Below, piece by piece: positions 1-9,490 of a DNA stretch of 64,000 nucleotides; positions within the stretch are counted from its first letter, which is position 1; each line of letters starts with the position of its first letter. This DNA comes from Phytophthora quininea. Its lineage: Eukaryota > Oomycota > Peronosporomycetes > Peronosporales > Peronosporaceae. The DNA is taken from NCBI GenBank assembly GCA_011947345.1, contig JAAVTG010000670.1, positions 186,001 to 250,000 of the forward strand. Direction: 5' to 3'. A model generated the notes under the pieces. That model saw only the letters and a list, made by a program, of their open reading frames with translations, ran no database searches and had not been told where the DNA came from. Position numbers and translations under genes: made by a program.

Positions 1-1068
1 ATGCGGAGCCCTGCGTGGGTATCCCAATTCCTCGAGTGGATGGTGCTCCAGCGCAGGCGCTTGTTCAAGCAGCTTACCCCAGTCTTTTCTCCGTAGTTTT
101 GGAAAGAATCGTACGCTTGGCGTAGTAATATTGGTACTACTCAAAGATAATCCGTGAATCGGAGGTGTGTTTGTTGCATTTGCCGCTTGGATCTCTCCTG
201 GATGAGATTGAGGTAGCATTCTTGACATGACGTTGCTCAACTGTCTGTAGAGACGAAAAATATCCGTAAGAACAACATCAGATCCAAGTATCGGGTGAAG
301 TGTTCAACATATCTGGCGAAGACCGCGGCCGATGAATAATTTTCATCCAGAAAACCGGTAAAATAGTCCAACTTTTCCACCCAAAGTGCACCATATTGGA
401 CTGCACAACGTGAATGTCACTTTTAGTCTGCTGATTGTAGCGACGATCGTTGTGGCCAATTTATTCTGTCCCAATCGCGCAGAGTTCGACGCCACCACAG
501 TGGTATCTTTGCTACTCTCCAACCCGCTGGTCGAGGTGGGTTTTGAAACAGAAAGTCACTGGATCGTCGCTGTCTGAGTTAGAACTGGTGGTCACCACAA
601 AATGCTGCAACTGCTGTAGGTGCTGACGGCGAATTACTATTGCTACATCAGGGACTCCGATTCCGTCCATTTCTCGCGGTGTCGTCGCTAGTCCTTTTTG
701 TACAATGCTCACTCCCGCTTTTCCGACACTAATGCGATTGTATAGAACGTAGCGGTTTATCTTTCCTTGCCATCGCTTAATAAATCGCGTGGGAATTATC
801 GTCGCAGTTGTGAAGTACTACAGTATAGACAAAATCTCAACTTGAACGATTAGTCTCCGACCGAGCAAAGTACGCGCTCTCCTTCCCAGAGCTGCAAGCG
901 TTTAATCATTTTGTGATCGAGCTGCGTCGCGAGTTTTTCAGACGTCTTCAAATTTCCAAAAGGTATGCCAAGGTAGTGCACTGTTTCGCCTCATTTCAAC
1001 GATCGAAGCGGCTCCAGACGTGGTGCTGGACACTCATTATTCAGACTCATCATAACACTTTTGGTGTA
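1..1068 (-). mobile_element. LINE C fragment, part of reverse transcriptase ORF2
   Basis: Read on the minus strand, this encodes the region just downstream of the LINE reverse transcriptase core, including MSIVQKGLATTPREMDGIG near 650-712 and an AKSVMMSLNN-like stretch near 1030-1060. The same protein is better preserved at 13.6-14.1 kb and 61.5-62.0 kb. Frames are broken. It is cut by the window edge on the left and joined near 1068 to a LINE 3' end in the opposite orientation. Confidence 0.8.
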
Positions 1069-1272
1069 ATTCCTCCACCAACACGCACATGAGCTTCATT
1101 GCAACCGCGCTACTGTGGTCTGCATGCTGCAAAAACTTGGTTTTGATCCGCCAGAAAACAATCTCCCGGAACCGATACACCACGTGTGGACGACACGAAC
1201 GTAACTCTCACGGATAGATAGCTTATCACCTCAAGACGAGAAATCCGCTAAACAGTTAATCAATTCAATTTC
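1069..1272 (+). mobile_element. LINE 3' end in inverted orientation
   Basis: The plus strand encodes the last residues of a LINE ORF2 (LQKLGFDPPENN, ending VWTTRT and a stop near 1203). A 3' tail follows of the type seen on the other LINEs here (CGAGAAATCCGCTAAACAGTTAATCAA). Its orientation is opposite to the adjoining reverse transcriptase piece, as in 5'-inverted (twin-primed) LINE insertions. Confidence 0.65.
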
Positions 1273-1441
1273 CTCCTTGATCTTCGGTAGGCTGTTCAAC
1301 CTAGCTCCTTCGCTTCAGAACGTAAACCACAAACATAATCCGTGTGAAAAAGAGCTGGTCTGCAACTAACAAGCAGCACCATCATGAGGATCATAATTTC
1401 TGTCGTCACCCTGGCGGGTTTGTCCACCAAGCTTCGGTGTG

Positions 1442-1449
1442 TCATTTCC
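1442..1449 (+). promoter_or_regulatory. Oomycete initiator-like element of bZIP-1
   Basis: TCATTTCC followed by GAA, 62 bp upstream of the chosen ATG at 1511. The same octamer lies 30-70 bp upstream of several other bZIP starts here. It fits the pyrimidine-rich YTCANTYY-type oomycete initiator. Confidence 0.5.
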
Positions 1450-1510
1450 GAACCAGCCTACCACTGCCCAAGTCCAGCAAAGTGTGCTTTTGCCGGTCAG
1501 GTGCGAAGCG

Positions 1511-2313
1511 ATGCAGAATCCCGGCCCAAAATCTAGCGACGTCCTCGGAGGATATTTACGTTTCGATTCCCCGACCAAGAACCGAAGCTGGGACCAACAC
1601 AGATCATCATCGTCTTCTGCTGCCAAGCGTCAAAATTCTCGGGCGAAAACCGCAGCCAGGAATCGTGAACGCAGTCGAGTGTGCATGGCTCGGCTCAGGG
1701 AGAAACGGCGCAATAAAATCCTCGCTGACGAGCAAGCAGTCCGAGACTTACTCGACGAAATCCAGACGCTTGAGCTGCAGAAGCGACAACTGGCCATGGG
1801 CGTGCCCACAAGAATCCTCCGTGGTGCGTCGCGGCCGAGTACTTCCGACTCTTTCGCTTCGGCTATAAAGCTCCTGTCCAGCAGCATCAACACCACGTTC
1901 AGATCAATTTTCTGCGAGCTGTCATGGCGCCGGACGTCGTCTGTGGCTCTCGCTATGGCGTCGAGGCAATCGTCGCGTACTGGGAATTCATTATGCAGTG
2001 TTGCCCAGACTTTGAGATGGACCTTCGTCGGATTGAAAGCGGTGTCGATGGCTCTGTGACTGCGATCTCCACTGCTGTCTTCACGGTTTCGAGACATACG
2101 TTGGAACACGCTGGTCCTCAAAGGGAAGACTCTGTTGCCAAGATGCTCGGGCAGAGACTGTACGTGGACAACCAGCTTGAATTCCACTGGGACGACGCCA
2201 ACAATCGAGTCACGATGCTGATCGTCAAACTCGACCTGGTGGCACCGTTGTTGGAGCTACTCGGGAGTTTAGAAGACGCCTCTCGTGTGCTGGCACATGC
2301 TGTAGCGCCGTGA
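1511..2313 (+). pseudogene. bZIP-1: bZIP protein with one frameshift
   Basis: A bZIP-family transcription-factor-like gene. The start at 1511 (MQNPGPKSSDVLGGYL) loosely resembles the family N-terminal motif. The basic region is NRERSRVCMARLREKRRNK, with Ser where bZIPs normally have the invariant Asn. The zipper follows. Near 1810 the frame shifts by one base, and the family C-terminal domain continues in another frame (AEYFRLFRFGYK to LLELLGSLEDASRVL, stop at 2313). No other lesion was seen, so one base separates it from an open gene of about 267 codons. It is probably nuclear, by analogy with bZIPs. Its targets are unknown. Confidence 0.75.
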
Positions 2314-2709
2314 AGTTAACAGACAAAGCACAATTGACCAATACCAGGTCACGTTAACACTTCGTCTAGTTTCATTTCGACGCTCTCAATACCTCCTCCT
2401 AAGAATCAAGGACCAAAACTGACTGTCGATCTGGCAATTGTCGTCTTCGGGTCGGAAATCTGCTCCATAACTTCCTGGTGCATTTTGCGATTGCCTGGTC
2501 AGAATTGGGAAGCGACTCTCCGTAAATGGAGCTCGTGAAACGGATTTCTTCTGGAAGTTCACTCTGGAGCTGATGTGTCCTCGGATCACACCTTTTACAC
2601 GGTGACTAGAAGCTCTACTGAGTAAGTGCTGACATGTGCGGCACCATCCTAAACTCGATCCTTTCCCTTCTCTTGTCCACACCAAAGTATGTGGCCAATT
2701 GACAATCCA
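2314..2709. other. Intergenic DNA without recognised gene
   Basis: Short open frames on both strands have no family motif and mostly no ATG. Nothing recognisable was seen. Confidence 0.5.
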
Positions 2710-2784
2710 ATTGTCCCATTGCCATTCAAACTCGACCAGGTGACCGTACTCTTAGTTATGCTAGGGACTTTAGAAGACGTCTGA
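2710..2784 (+). pseudogene. Relic of a bZIP C-terminus
   Basis: Twenty-four codons read IVPLPFKLDQVTVLLVML and then GTLEDV followed by TGA. This matches the last part of the family C-terminal domain (KLDLVAPLLELLGSLEDASRVL in bZIP-1). No bZIP domain lies upstream, so only the 3' end of an older copy remains. Confidence 0.55.
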
Positions 2785-3427
2785 CTTGGAACTGGAGTGC
2801 GCAACGGAAGGAAGACTGTAGTCGACTTGATGAGTAGTGTGTATTTTCGGAAGTGAGAGATTGAAATGCAGAGTGAGGTCTAGTTCGACTTGTCTACCTC
2901 TAGCTCACCTATAGGGCGCGTCCTCTGACGCATCCTTTTGCACCCACGCGCTTCGTGGTTGCCGTTCCTGTTGCAGTTGCTGCTTCACAGCAACCACAGC
3001 ATCTTGAACGCTGTCGCGGTTCCATCGCACCTGCATACACGCTATCCTCGCGTGGCTCCGCGACGAGGTGCAGTGTCTTGGTTACACCTTGCCCTCGCCG
3101 CTCTCACCATCAACAGTCTGTCGGCTTTCGAGACGAGAACTCGAACCATTTTCCCATTGGTTGGCGTTCTCCAGAGCTGTTCATTTGACGTCGACTGTGG
3201 AGAAGCCACCGCTGCTCTGTCTGACGACAGTCAATGTGTCGTTCTTTACGGATGAAAGACGCAGCTGCTGCTGTCATTTATGCGTTGCCACATGCGTCAA
3301 GGCTAGTCATACCTCGTGGCTCCTGATCACCTTCCCAAAGTCGATCTTTTTCGTCTCTCGTAACGTTGATGCGGATCGAAGCATCATCGCAGCAGAGACT
3401 TCGCAGCGATGGCGGGAGTTCGGCTTG
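2785..3427. other. Intergenic DNA without recognised gene
   Basis: Overlapping short open frames (for example 2938-3255) start at TTG rather than ATG and match nothing I recognise. Coding potential is doubtful. Confidence 0.4.
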
Positions 3428-3435
3428 TCATTTCC
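3428..3435 (+). promoter_or_regulatory. Oomycete initiator-like element of bZIP-3
   Basis: TCATTTCC followed by GAA, 25 bp before the ATG at 3460. It is identical to the element before bZIP-1 and bZIP-A. Confidence 0.45.
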
Positions 3436-3459
3436 GAATTGGGCCCGAGCGCGTTGTTC

Positions 3460-3923
3460 ATGCGCAGCGTTCTCACCCCATCGAACTTTTCGTGGATGAC
3501 TGACAACTTCATCGGCGAGGTGCTTCAGCGTTCCGACAAACATGTTTGGAACAGCAATTTCGCACCGACAGTCGAGTGCTCCGCTAGGACACGCTGTCAA
3601 TATCCCATCCCCTGGCCTTTCGTCCAGACTAACAAGCAGCAATTGCTGCTGTCAACCCTCGACAATCACACGTGACGCACACGAACGAAACCATGTACGC
3701 AACCGAAGACTTGTGGAAAGAGCTGGTTGCTGTCATGACTGGTCGACACCAAGAAGCGTGAACGCTGTCGAGTAAACATGGTGCGCAACAGGAAGCGACA
3801 GCGCCAGAAGATGCTTGCCACTGAAAACAAATTCGAGAGCTGCACGAAGAGATACAAACGTTCGAGCTGCAGAGGCGCCAAGTGGCCATGGGCATCATGA
3901 CGAAACAGCGCTGGCCTAACTGA
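3460..3923 (+). pseudogene. bZIP-3: truncated bZIP pseudogene with Cys variant basic region
   Basis: The start shows the family N-terminal motif clearly (MRSVLTPSNFSWMTDNFIG). After frameshifts, the basic region reads about KRERCRVNMVRNRKRQRQK across 3755-3810, with Cys at the invariant-Asn position. A zipper-like stretch follows (ELHEEIQTFELQRRQVAMG). The frame stops near 3923, before any AEYFRLF domain, so the C-terminal domain is lost. A minisatellite or LINE cause was not seen. It is best read as a 5' remnant. Confidence 0.65.
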
Positions 3924-4147
3924 TGAGAAACCCACGCTCGGTTATCAAATTCTATTCTACAGTACTCGGTGGTTTTCCTGTCGGTCGGAGTACTCCATTC
4001 ACACGCTCGCAAATGTGTTCTCGTTGCTGGAATTTTACTTCGCAGCCTTTTCAACGGGAAACAAAGACAAGTTTGCCGTGATCGCCGTGTATTTGGATGA
4101 GCATTGCTACATGGAGTGCTACTTGCACATACGCCAGGAGTTTAGCA

Positions 4148-5137
4148 CTAGAGCTCCATCAACATTTTCTCCATAACGCACGAGACGTTTCCCAAATTCC
4201 CCAGCAGCTTCAACAAGGCCGCCACCACGTCGAGTCGAACGACTAGCATCTGGACTCGATTGGCTTCATCGCCCCAGCAAAATTCCATCCGAACGCGCAC
4301 TTGAAGTCTCCGGCCGAGCAACTTGACAGCAAGCGCAGATCCATCTTTGTCGTCGAGCAGGTGCTTGAAAGCGTAGCGGAGCGTATTCTCTGAATAGGTG
4401 AACGCTGCTGTGCAAAACGCAGTCACGATCCCATCGACTCCATGTTCGAGTCGTCTAAGACGGAGCTCGAAGTTCTGGCAGCACCTCATAACAAATTCCC
4501 ATGACTCGACCATCGCCTCGACACCGCGCCGCGAACCGAGGGCAACGTCCGGCGCCATCGCAGCTCGCAGGAAGTCGAGCTGCACTTGAGACTCGCGCTG
4601 CACCGTAGGAGCCTTGTAGCCATAGCGAAACAACCGAAAGTACTCGGCCGCGACGCACCACGGAGTGTTCGTCATGCTCACTCCGCGGACTATTTGCTGT
4701 TGCCGCCACTCGAGCTGTCGGATGTCGTCTTGCAACCCGCGAATGTTCTTCCGGAGCGAAGCGAGTTTGTTGCGCTGCCGCTCTCGGTAGCGAGCCATGT
4801 TCCTGCGGTTGCGTTCGCGGTGTATGGCTTCGGCTTGGGCGAGGGTCGTCGCGAGCTCCTTCCACGAGTCTTCGTGTCCATGGAGCAGTACACTTGGCAT
4901 GGCTGATGGGTCAACTGATGACTGTCGACGTTTGTTCCCGGCACGCTTGGTTGTTCCTTGGTGACCTAGCGCCGTGTTTTCCTGGCCGTCAGTCACTGTC
5001 GCCTCTCGAAGAGAAATCCGTCGGCGGTCGCTCTGCACGTAGTCTTCGCCATTTCGAGGAACGGACCGCTGCGTCACCGCGGCGATAGCGACGTTGGACA
5101 GCTGCTGGCTGTTGGGCGGGAACAGAACACTGTACAT
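4148..5137 (-). CDS. bZIP-4: intact bZIP protein, 329 aa
   Basis: Predicted nuclear DNA-binding protein. The ATG at 5137 begins the family motif MYSVLFPPN. The basic region is residues 105-124, RNRRNMARYRERQRNK, with the canonical Asn110-x7-Arg118. Zipper positions are Leu128, Leu135, Leu142 and Ile149, exactly the R-x9-L-x6-L spacing. The family domain runs from about residue 159 (WCVAAEYFRLFRYGYK) to 325 and ends in LLKLLGNLGNVSCV. The frame is fully open. The 5' half and upstream region lie in a perfect inverted repeat with bZIP-5, so the two genes are divergent. This is the only paralogue pair here that keeps Asn, so ordinary bZIP site contact is most credible for it. Confidence 0.9.
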   Translation of the reverse strand: MYSVLFPPNSQQLSNVAIAAVTQRSVPRNGEDYVQSDRRRISLREATVTDGQENTALGHQGTTKRAGNKRRQSSVDPSAMPSVLLHGHEDSWKELATTLAQAEAIHRERNRRNMARYRERQRNKLASLRKNIRGLQDDIRQLEWRQQQIVRGVSMTNTPWCVAAEYFRLFRYGYKAPTVQRESQVQLDFLRAAMAPDVALGSRRGVEAMVESWEFVMRCCQNFELRLRRLEHGVDGIVTAFCTAAFTYSENTLRYAFKHLLDDKDGSALAVKLLGRRLQVRVRMEFCWGDEANRVQMLVVRLDVVAALLKLLGNLGNVSCVMEKMLMEL

Positions 5138-5257
5138 GACGACGTTGGTTCTTCACAGGGAGGCAGCAGATTTGGAAATGAAGGCCTGTGGAGTATGGGG
5201 CGTGGATACTAGACAGTCTGAGAGATGGAAAAGGATCGTCGTTGGGATGGCGCCTCA
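4548..5257. repeat. Left arm of 710-bp inverted repeat
   Basis: Matches the reverse complement of 5692-6401 with no difference found by eye. It covers the first 196 codons of bZIP-4, its 5' leader and about 120 bp of upstream DNA. The arm ends inside the coding sequence at the ATGGCGCCGGA segment. Confidence 0.9.
5174..5181 (-). promoter_or_regulatory. Initiator-like element of bZIP-4
   Basis: On the minus strand TCATTTCC, 36 bp upstream of the ATG at 5137. It is the mirror copy of the element at 5768. Confidence 0.5.
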
Positions 5258-5691
5258 GTCACCTCATCTCGATGAAGTAGCCGAGCGAACTCGTAAACAC
5301 TCTCTCAACATAATCTCTAACACAAATTTGCCGGTGAGGAGGCATGCGTGTATGAACAGATCGGACTTTGTCTTCACGCGAAGCGAAAGAGAACGATCAA
5401 CAGTTGTTTCCGTGTGCCGCCACCGAGTACTTTTGCATCCCTACTGGTTATAATTTCGTGTACATCTCGAATTGCTTTGTTCGGTCGTTGAACAGAGACG
5501 CCAGGACTTGGGGTGCTAACTCAAACAACGGGGAAATGAGGCTGATGGTGCCATGCAATCCTTCGCAAAAACTTGACTCTTCTACCCTGACCTTGTGCAT
5601 CGCATGGCGAACTCGTCCGATGTGATTATGCGGTGGTGTTGGACTTGTTAATCGAGGCGAGGCTACGTATTGTGCAAAGCCTACTCAGCCT
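5258..5691. other. Spacer between inverted-repeat arms
   Basis: 434 bp of single-copy sequence between the divergent bZIP-4 and bZIP-5 promoters. No recognisable gene. Any shared upstream control would lie here. Confidence 0.6.
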
Positions 5692-6401
5692 TGAGGCGCC
5701 ATCCCAACGACGATCCTTTTCCATCTCTCAGACAGCATAGTATCCACGCCCCATACTCCACAGGCCTTCATTTCCAAATCTGCTGCCTCCCTGTGAAGAA
5801 CCAACGTCGTCATGTACAGTGTTCTGTTCCCGCCCAACAGCCAGCAGCTGTCCAACGTCGCTATCGCCGCGGTGACGCAGCGGTCCGTTCCTCGAAATGG
5901 CGAAGACTACGTGCAGAGCGACCGCCGACGGATTTCTCTTCGAGAGGCGACAGTGACTGACGGCCAGGAAAACACGGCGCTAGGTCACCAAGGAACAACC
6001 AAGCGTGCCGGGAACAAACGTCGACAGTCATCAGTTGACCCATCAGCCATGCCAAGTGTACTGCTCCATGGACACGAAGACTCGTGGAAGGAGCTCGCGA
6101 CGACCCTCGCCCAAGCCGAAGCCATACACCGCGAACGCAACCGCAGGAACATGGCTCGCTACCGAGAGCGGCAGCGCAACAAACTCGCTTCGCTCCGGAA
6201 GAACATTCGCGGGTTGCAAGACGACATCCGACAGCTCGAGTGGCGGCAACAGCAAATAGTCCGCGGAGTGAGCATGACGAACACTCCGTGGTGCGTCGCG
6301 GCCGAGTACTTTCGGTTGTTTCGCTATGGCTACAAGGCTCCTACGGTGCAGCGCGAGTCTCAAGTGCAGCTCGACTTCCTGCGAGCTGCGATGGCGCCGG
6401 A
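5692..6401. repeat. Right arm of 710-bp inverted repeat
   Basis: Reverse complement of 4548-5257. It covers the leader and first 196 codons of bZIP-5. Beyond 6401 the two genes diverge abruptly. Confidence 0.9.
5768..5775 (+). promoter_or_regulatory. Initiator-like element of bZIP-5
   Basis: TCATTTCC, 37 bp upstream of the ATG at 5812, inside the inverted repeat. Confidence 0.5.
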
Positions 6402-6784
6402 TCTCATTGATGGTCCGCGAGTTGGCGTCGAAGCGCTAGTTAACTGCTGGGAGGCTGCAATGCAATCGTGGCCTGCGTTTGAGTTCCACCTCCGACGGAT
6501 TGAGAACGGTGCCAGCGGTGTCGTGATCGCGAGTGCCACAGCCTCTTACACTATCTCGGAGAACACACTGTGGGGCCTTTTCCAGTTCACCGGCAGCGCC
6601 GACTCCTCTTGCCGTCAAGTTGTTGGGTCAGAGGATTCATGTGAACGGCACGATGGAATTTCACTGGGACGACGAGAACGATCGCGTCAGGATGCTCGTC
6701 GTCAAGCAGGATTTCGTCACGGCGCTGTTGGACTTGCTGGGGAACGTGGAAGACGTCGCTCGCGTCTTCAACTCAAACTTTTGA
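5812..6784 (+). pseudogene. bZIP-5: chimeric bZIP gene with one frameshift
   Basis: Residues 1-196 are identical to bZIP-4: the MYSVLFPPN start, the Asn-containing basic region and the zipper. From MAPDLIDGPRVG onward the sequence belongs to another paralogue (VEALVNCWEAAMQSWPAFEFHLRRIENG). Near 6590-6600 the frame shifts. The family C-terminus continues in another frame (LAVKLLGQRIHVNGTMEFHWDD to LLDLLGNVEDVARVF) and stops at 6784. Without a shift the original frame runs to 6864 with unrelated residues. The sharp change from perfect identity to clear divergence inside one exon suggests gene conversion or unequal exchange of the 5' half. Confidence 0.8.
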
Positions 6785-6849
6785 CAGGACTGCGATTACA
6801 TGTCAAAGCAAAATACGCCGATTATGCAGAGCAAAAGTTCATGTGTTTC

Positions 6850-7514
6850 TGTCAGTGTGGGTGATGAACACCATCTCAAAAGCCTTTCCTCGATGAGCGA
6901 CCCGCCCTGGTCCCCGCGCACGAGTCCTTGTTGGCTCGTCCGCCGGCGCACACATTGGTAGTGTCGTCAATGTCCAGCACCGCCAGGAGTCCTCGTTCGC
7001 CCACGGCTCCACGTCCACCCGTTGCAGCTCCGAAGAGAAGAAGCCGTAGGGGAACGACGTGGCCCCCCACCCTATGACCATCGAGCACGTGCCGACCTTG
7101 ACGTCCGAGTCGTCGGTCGCTGCTAGCTTCATGGGGCGCGAACGTGCTCACCGAGTCCAACTTGACCAGCGCGAAGTCGTAGGCGCCGCTGGTGGCGTTG
7201 CAGTTGGTGTAGTTCTGCACCGACGCGATCTTGATCTGCTCGCCGCTGCTGTAGTGCGAGCCCACGGACACGCAGCTGAAGTCCCGAATTTCCGGTACGA
7301 CGCCATCTATAGCACGTAGTCGGGGGCAACGAGCGCGCCGCCGCAGCAGTTGTCGCCGTCCACCGCCGGACGGATACCAACCGTGTACGTCTTGGTCCTG
7401 GTGGCGACAGTCGATCTGCCCAAGACTAGTTGGCGCTCGACATGCTGAGCTTGGGCAGCTTTGACAAGACCCAGCGCGATCGAACGCGACGACAAGCGTG
7501 GCGGCGGTCTTCAT
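6850..7514 (-). pseudogene. Trypsin-like serine protease homologue, glucanase-inhibitor-like, broken
   Basis: The ATG at 7514 starts a signal-peptide-like stretch (MKTAATLVVAF; in a second frame ALGLVKAAQAQ). S1-fold pieces follow: TYTVGIRPAVDGDNCCGGAL, then VSVGSHYSSG, YDFALVKL (catalytic Asp region), IGWGATSFPYG and NVCAGG. The segment that should hold the catalytic His (TAAHC) is absent after ALVAPDYVL. The serine motif, read allowing for a one-base loss in a G-run, is CAGDQGG, with Gln in place of Ser. Secreted Phytophthora glucanase inhibitor proteins are S1 homologues with lost catalytic residues, so this assignment is plausible. At least two frameshifts exist. It lies head to head with a second S1 remnant at 7.7-8.1 kb. 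Confidence 0.6.
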
Positions 7515-7552
7515 GGTATGAGTCGGTTGGAATGGTATGAGTCGGTTGGAAC
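7515..7552. repeat. Two tandem 19-bp repeats
   Basis: GGTATGAGTCGGTTGGAAT at 7515-7533 is repeated at 7534-7552 with one end difference. It lies directly upstream of the S1 homologue start at 7514. Confidence 0.85.
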
Positions 7553-7718
7553 GGGGGTGTAGGGAAGGGATGACAAAATCCGAAATGGTACTCAGATCTC
7601 ACTCCACGACAAACCCCACGCCACCGGACAAAACGTCGAAACGCCCAGGCAGGCAGTAGTAGCAATCCCATTTGACCATTGCGACAATGGCCGACACACC
7701 TAAAAACATTGAGTTGGA

Positions 7719-8090
7719 GTGTCCCCTTCAATCGAGCTGCGGCGTGGCGTTGGAAGGAAGACCCGACGCCGTGCAGCGCCAGCTCATTCGGGCGGATCGA
7801 CGGTCCTGAGTGGAACCGAGACGTACGTGACAGGCATTCGAGAGACCCCGGACGGCTACAACTTTTGCGGCGCTTCCCTCATCTCGCCGACACTGGCTCA
7901 TCAACTTACATTTCTTCTCATCTCGCCGACACAAGTGCTCAGCACAGGCTGGTGCACTGGCATCGACTTTGACGAGCCCAACTACGTGTCGGTGGGGTGC
8001 ACTGGCGTGCTAGACAGCGAGTTCATCACGGTCGCGCGGGCCCAGAACCACTCGCTCCTCAACGTGGATGAACTCGATCGTCGCGACTGA
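7719..8090 (+). pseudogene. Second trypsin-like (S1) protease-homologue remnant
   Basis: The open frame encodes the start of an S1 domain: GGSTVLSGTETYVTGI, then DGYNFCGASLISPT. LISPT occurs twice, so there may be a small internal duplication where TAAHC should be. It continues FDEPNYVSVGC and FITVARAQNH and stops at 8090. No catalytic His, Asp or Ser motif remains and no ATG starts this frame (7719 is GTG). It looks like a truncated relative of the gene at 6850-7514, divergently oriented. Confidence 0.5.
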
Positions 8091-8172
8091 CACCGTGCAC
8101 ACTCATGAAATCTGTTAGTTAGTCGAGTACGCCATGTTTTATCTGTTCAGCTCGATTGCTTTGTGGGGGGAA

Positions 8173-9156
8173 CTACAGCGTCAAAAACGTCTTCTTCAAG
8201 ACTCGAGAGACGTCTTCCAAGTTCCCGAGCAAGTCCAACAACGCCGTCTCCATGTCAAGCCTCATCACGAGCATCTTGACTTGATCGCGTTCATCGTCCC
8301 AGTAAAACTCAACTTGGTTGCGTACGTGGAGTCTGCGACCGATTAATTTGGCAGCAAGCTTGGCGTCATCGTCGACCAAATGACAGTTCAGAATGTGCCT
8401 CAACGAGTCGCTCGAGACGGTGGAAGAGGCTGTGGAATATGCAGTCACAATACAGTCGCCACCGTGCTCAAGTCGCTCAAGACGCCACTCAAAATCCGGA
8501 CACCACTTCATATTAAATTCCCAGCCCTTGATCATTGCCTCGATGCCGCAGCGAGGACCATCGATCACGTCTGGCGCCATTGCAACTTGCAGGAAAGCGC
8601 GCTGTACGTGAGGTTGGTCCGGTTCCGCAGGAACTTTGTAACCGAAGCGAAAGAGTCGAAAGTACTCGGCCACGACACACCAAGGAGCATTTCGTGTCGG
8701 TACGCCCATCGCCATCTCCTGTTTCTGCAGCTGAAGCCTCTCAATGTCAACTTGTAGCTCGAGAAGGTCCTTTTCGAGCCTGAGAGTTTTGTCTCGCTGT
8801 TTCTTCCTGTATCGAGCCATTTTGAGGCGACGAAGTTCGCGGTTCTTAGCTTCAAGATCGATGGCTGACACTGCCAACTCATCCCAGGGAAATTCGCTGT
8901 CTTGAAGCGCTTGTGGTGTTGTCAAGGTGGCTTGTTGTGCTGTTGGGCGCTCGACACCATGATTCTGTTTTCTGCTAGGAGTACGAGACAAAAGGTTTTG
9001 TTCATTGGCGACAGTGGAGCTTGCCCTTCGCTGGTTAACTGCTGTGCTCGGCTCATCAACCAACACAAAGTCGTCACGATTGGAGCGCTGGATGACGTCG
9101 CCAATGACAGTGTCGGCCATCCACGGCCAGTTCGGCGGGATGAGGACGCTGTGCAT
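8173..9156 (-). CDS. bZIP-6: intact bZIP protein, 327 aa
   Basis: The start is placed at the ATG at 9156, because MHSVLIPPNWPWMADTVIG matches the family N-terminus; the open frame extends further upstream without an ATG. The basic region is NRELRRLKMARYRKKQRDK. The position eight before the invariant Arg117 is Arg109 instead of Asn. Zipper Leu127, Leu134 and Leu141 are in perfect heptads. The C-terminal domain runs from about 159 (WCVVAEYFRLFRFGYK) to LLDLLGNLEDVSRVLKKTFLTL. Nothing is broken. Predicted nuclear regulator with altered or unknown DNA preference. Confidence 0.9.
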   Translation of the reverse strand: MHSVLIPPNWPWMADTVIGDVIQRSNRDDFVLVDEPSTAVNQRRASSTVANEQNLLSRTPSRKQNHGVERPTAQQATLTTPQALQDSEFPWDELAVSAIDLEAKNRELRRLKMARYRKKQRDKTLRLEKDLLELQVDIERLQLQKQEMAMGVPTRNAPWCVVAEYFRLFRFGYKVPAEPDQPHVQRAFLQVAMAPDVIDGPRCGIEAMIKGWEFNMKWCPDFEWRLERLEHGGDCIVTAYSTASSTVSSDSLRHILNCHLVDDDAKLAAKLIGRRLHVRNQVEFYWDDERDQVKMLVMRLDMETALLDLLGNLEDVSRVLKKTFLTL

Positions 9157-9490
9157 GACAACGGCTTTAGGCGGATTCAGAAGTGGCTCGAAAGCACAAC
9201 TAAAAGTCAATGCGCTCCTGGAGGTTTACGCGCCAGTCTGATTATTGCAGACGCCCCATCCGATGTGCCAAGTCCACAACGACGCGACTGGATTGAGCGG
9301 CAAAAATGTCCGCTACCCCGTAACCGGATGCAGTGGTGTGATTGTGCCGTATGTATGTAAGTTGACGGCCAACAAAGTCAAGAAGGTAAAGTCATCTACC
9401 ACCCCAACCACAACTCAAAGCAAACTTAACACATTGCAGAGGCCAAACCCCAACAGCCTCAAGCAGCCACCATAGCAATTCCTCCAAGTG

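Noticed and set aside
1344..1868. 174-codon frame overlapping bZIP-1
   Set aside because: Shadow of bZIP-1 in another frame; starts at GTG and shows no domain.
2938..3255. Secreted protein of 105 aa
   Set aside because: Begins with TTG, no ATG, low-complexity signal-like start by chance, no homologue recognised.
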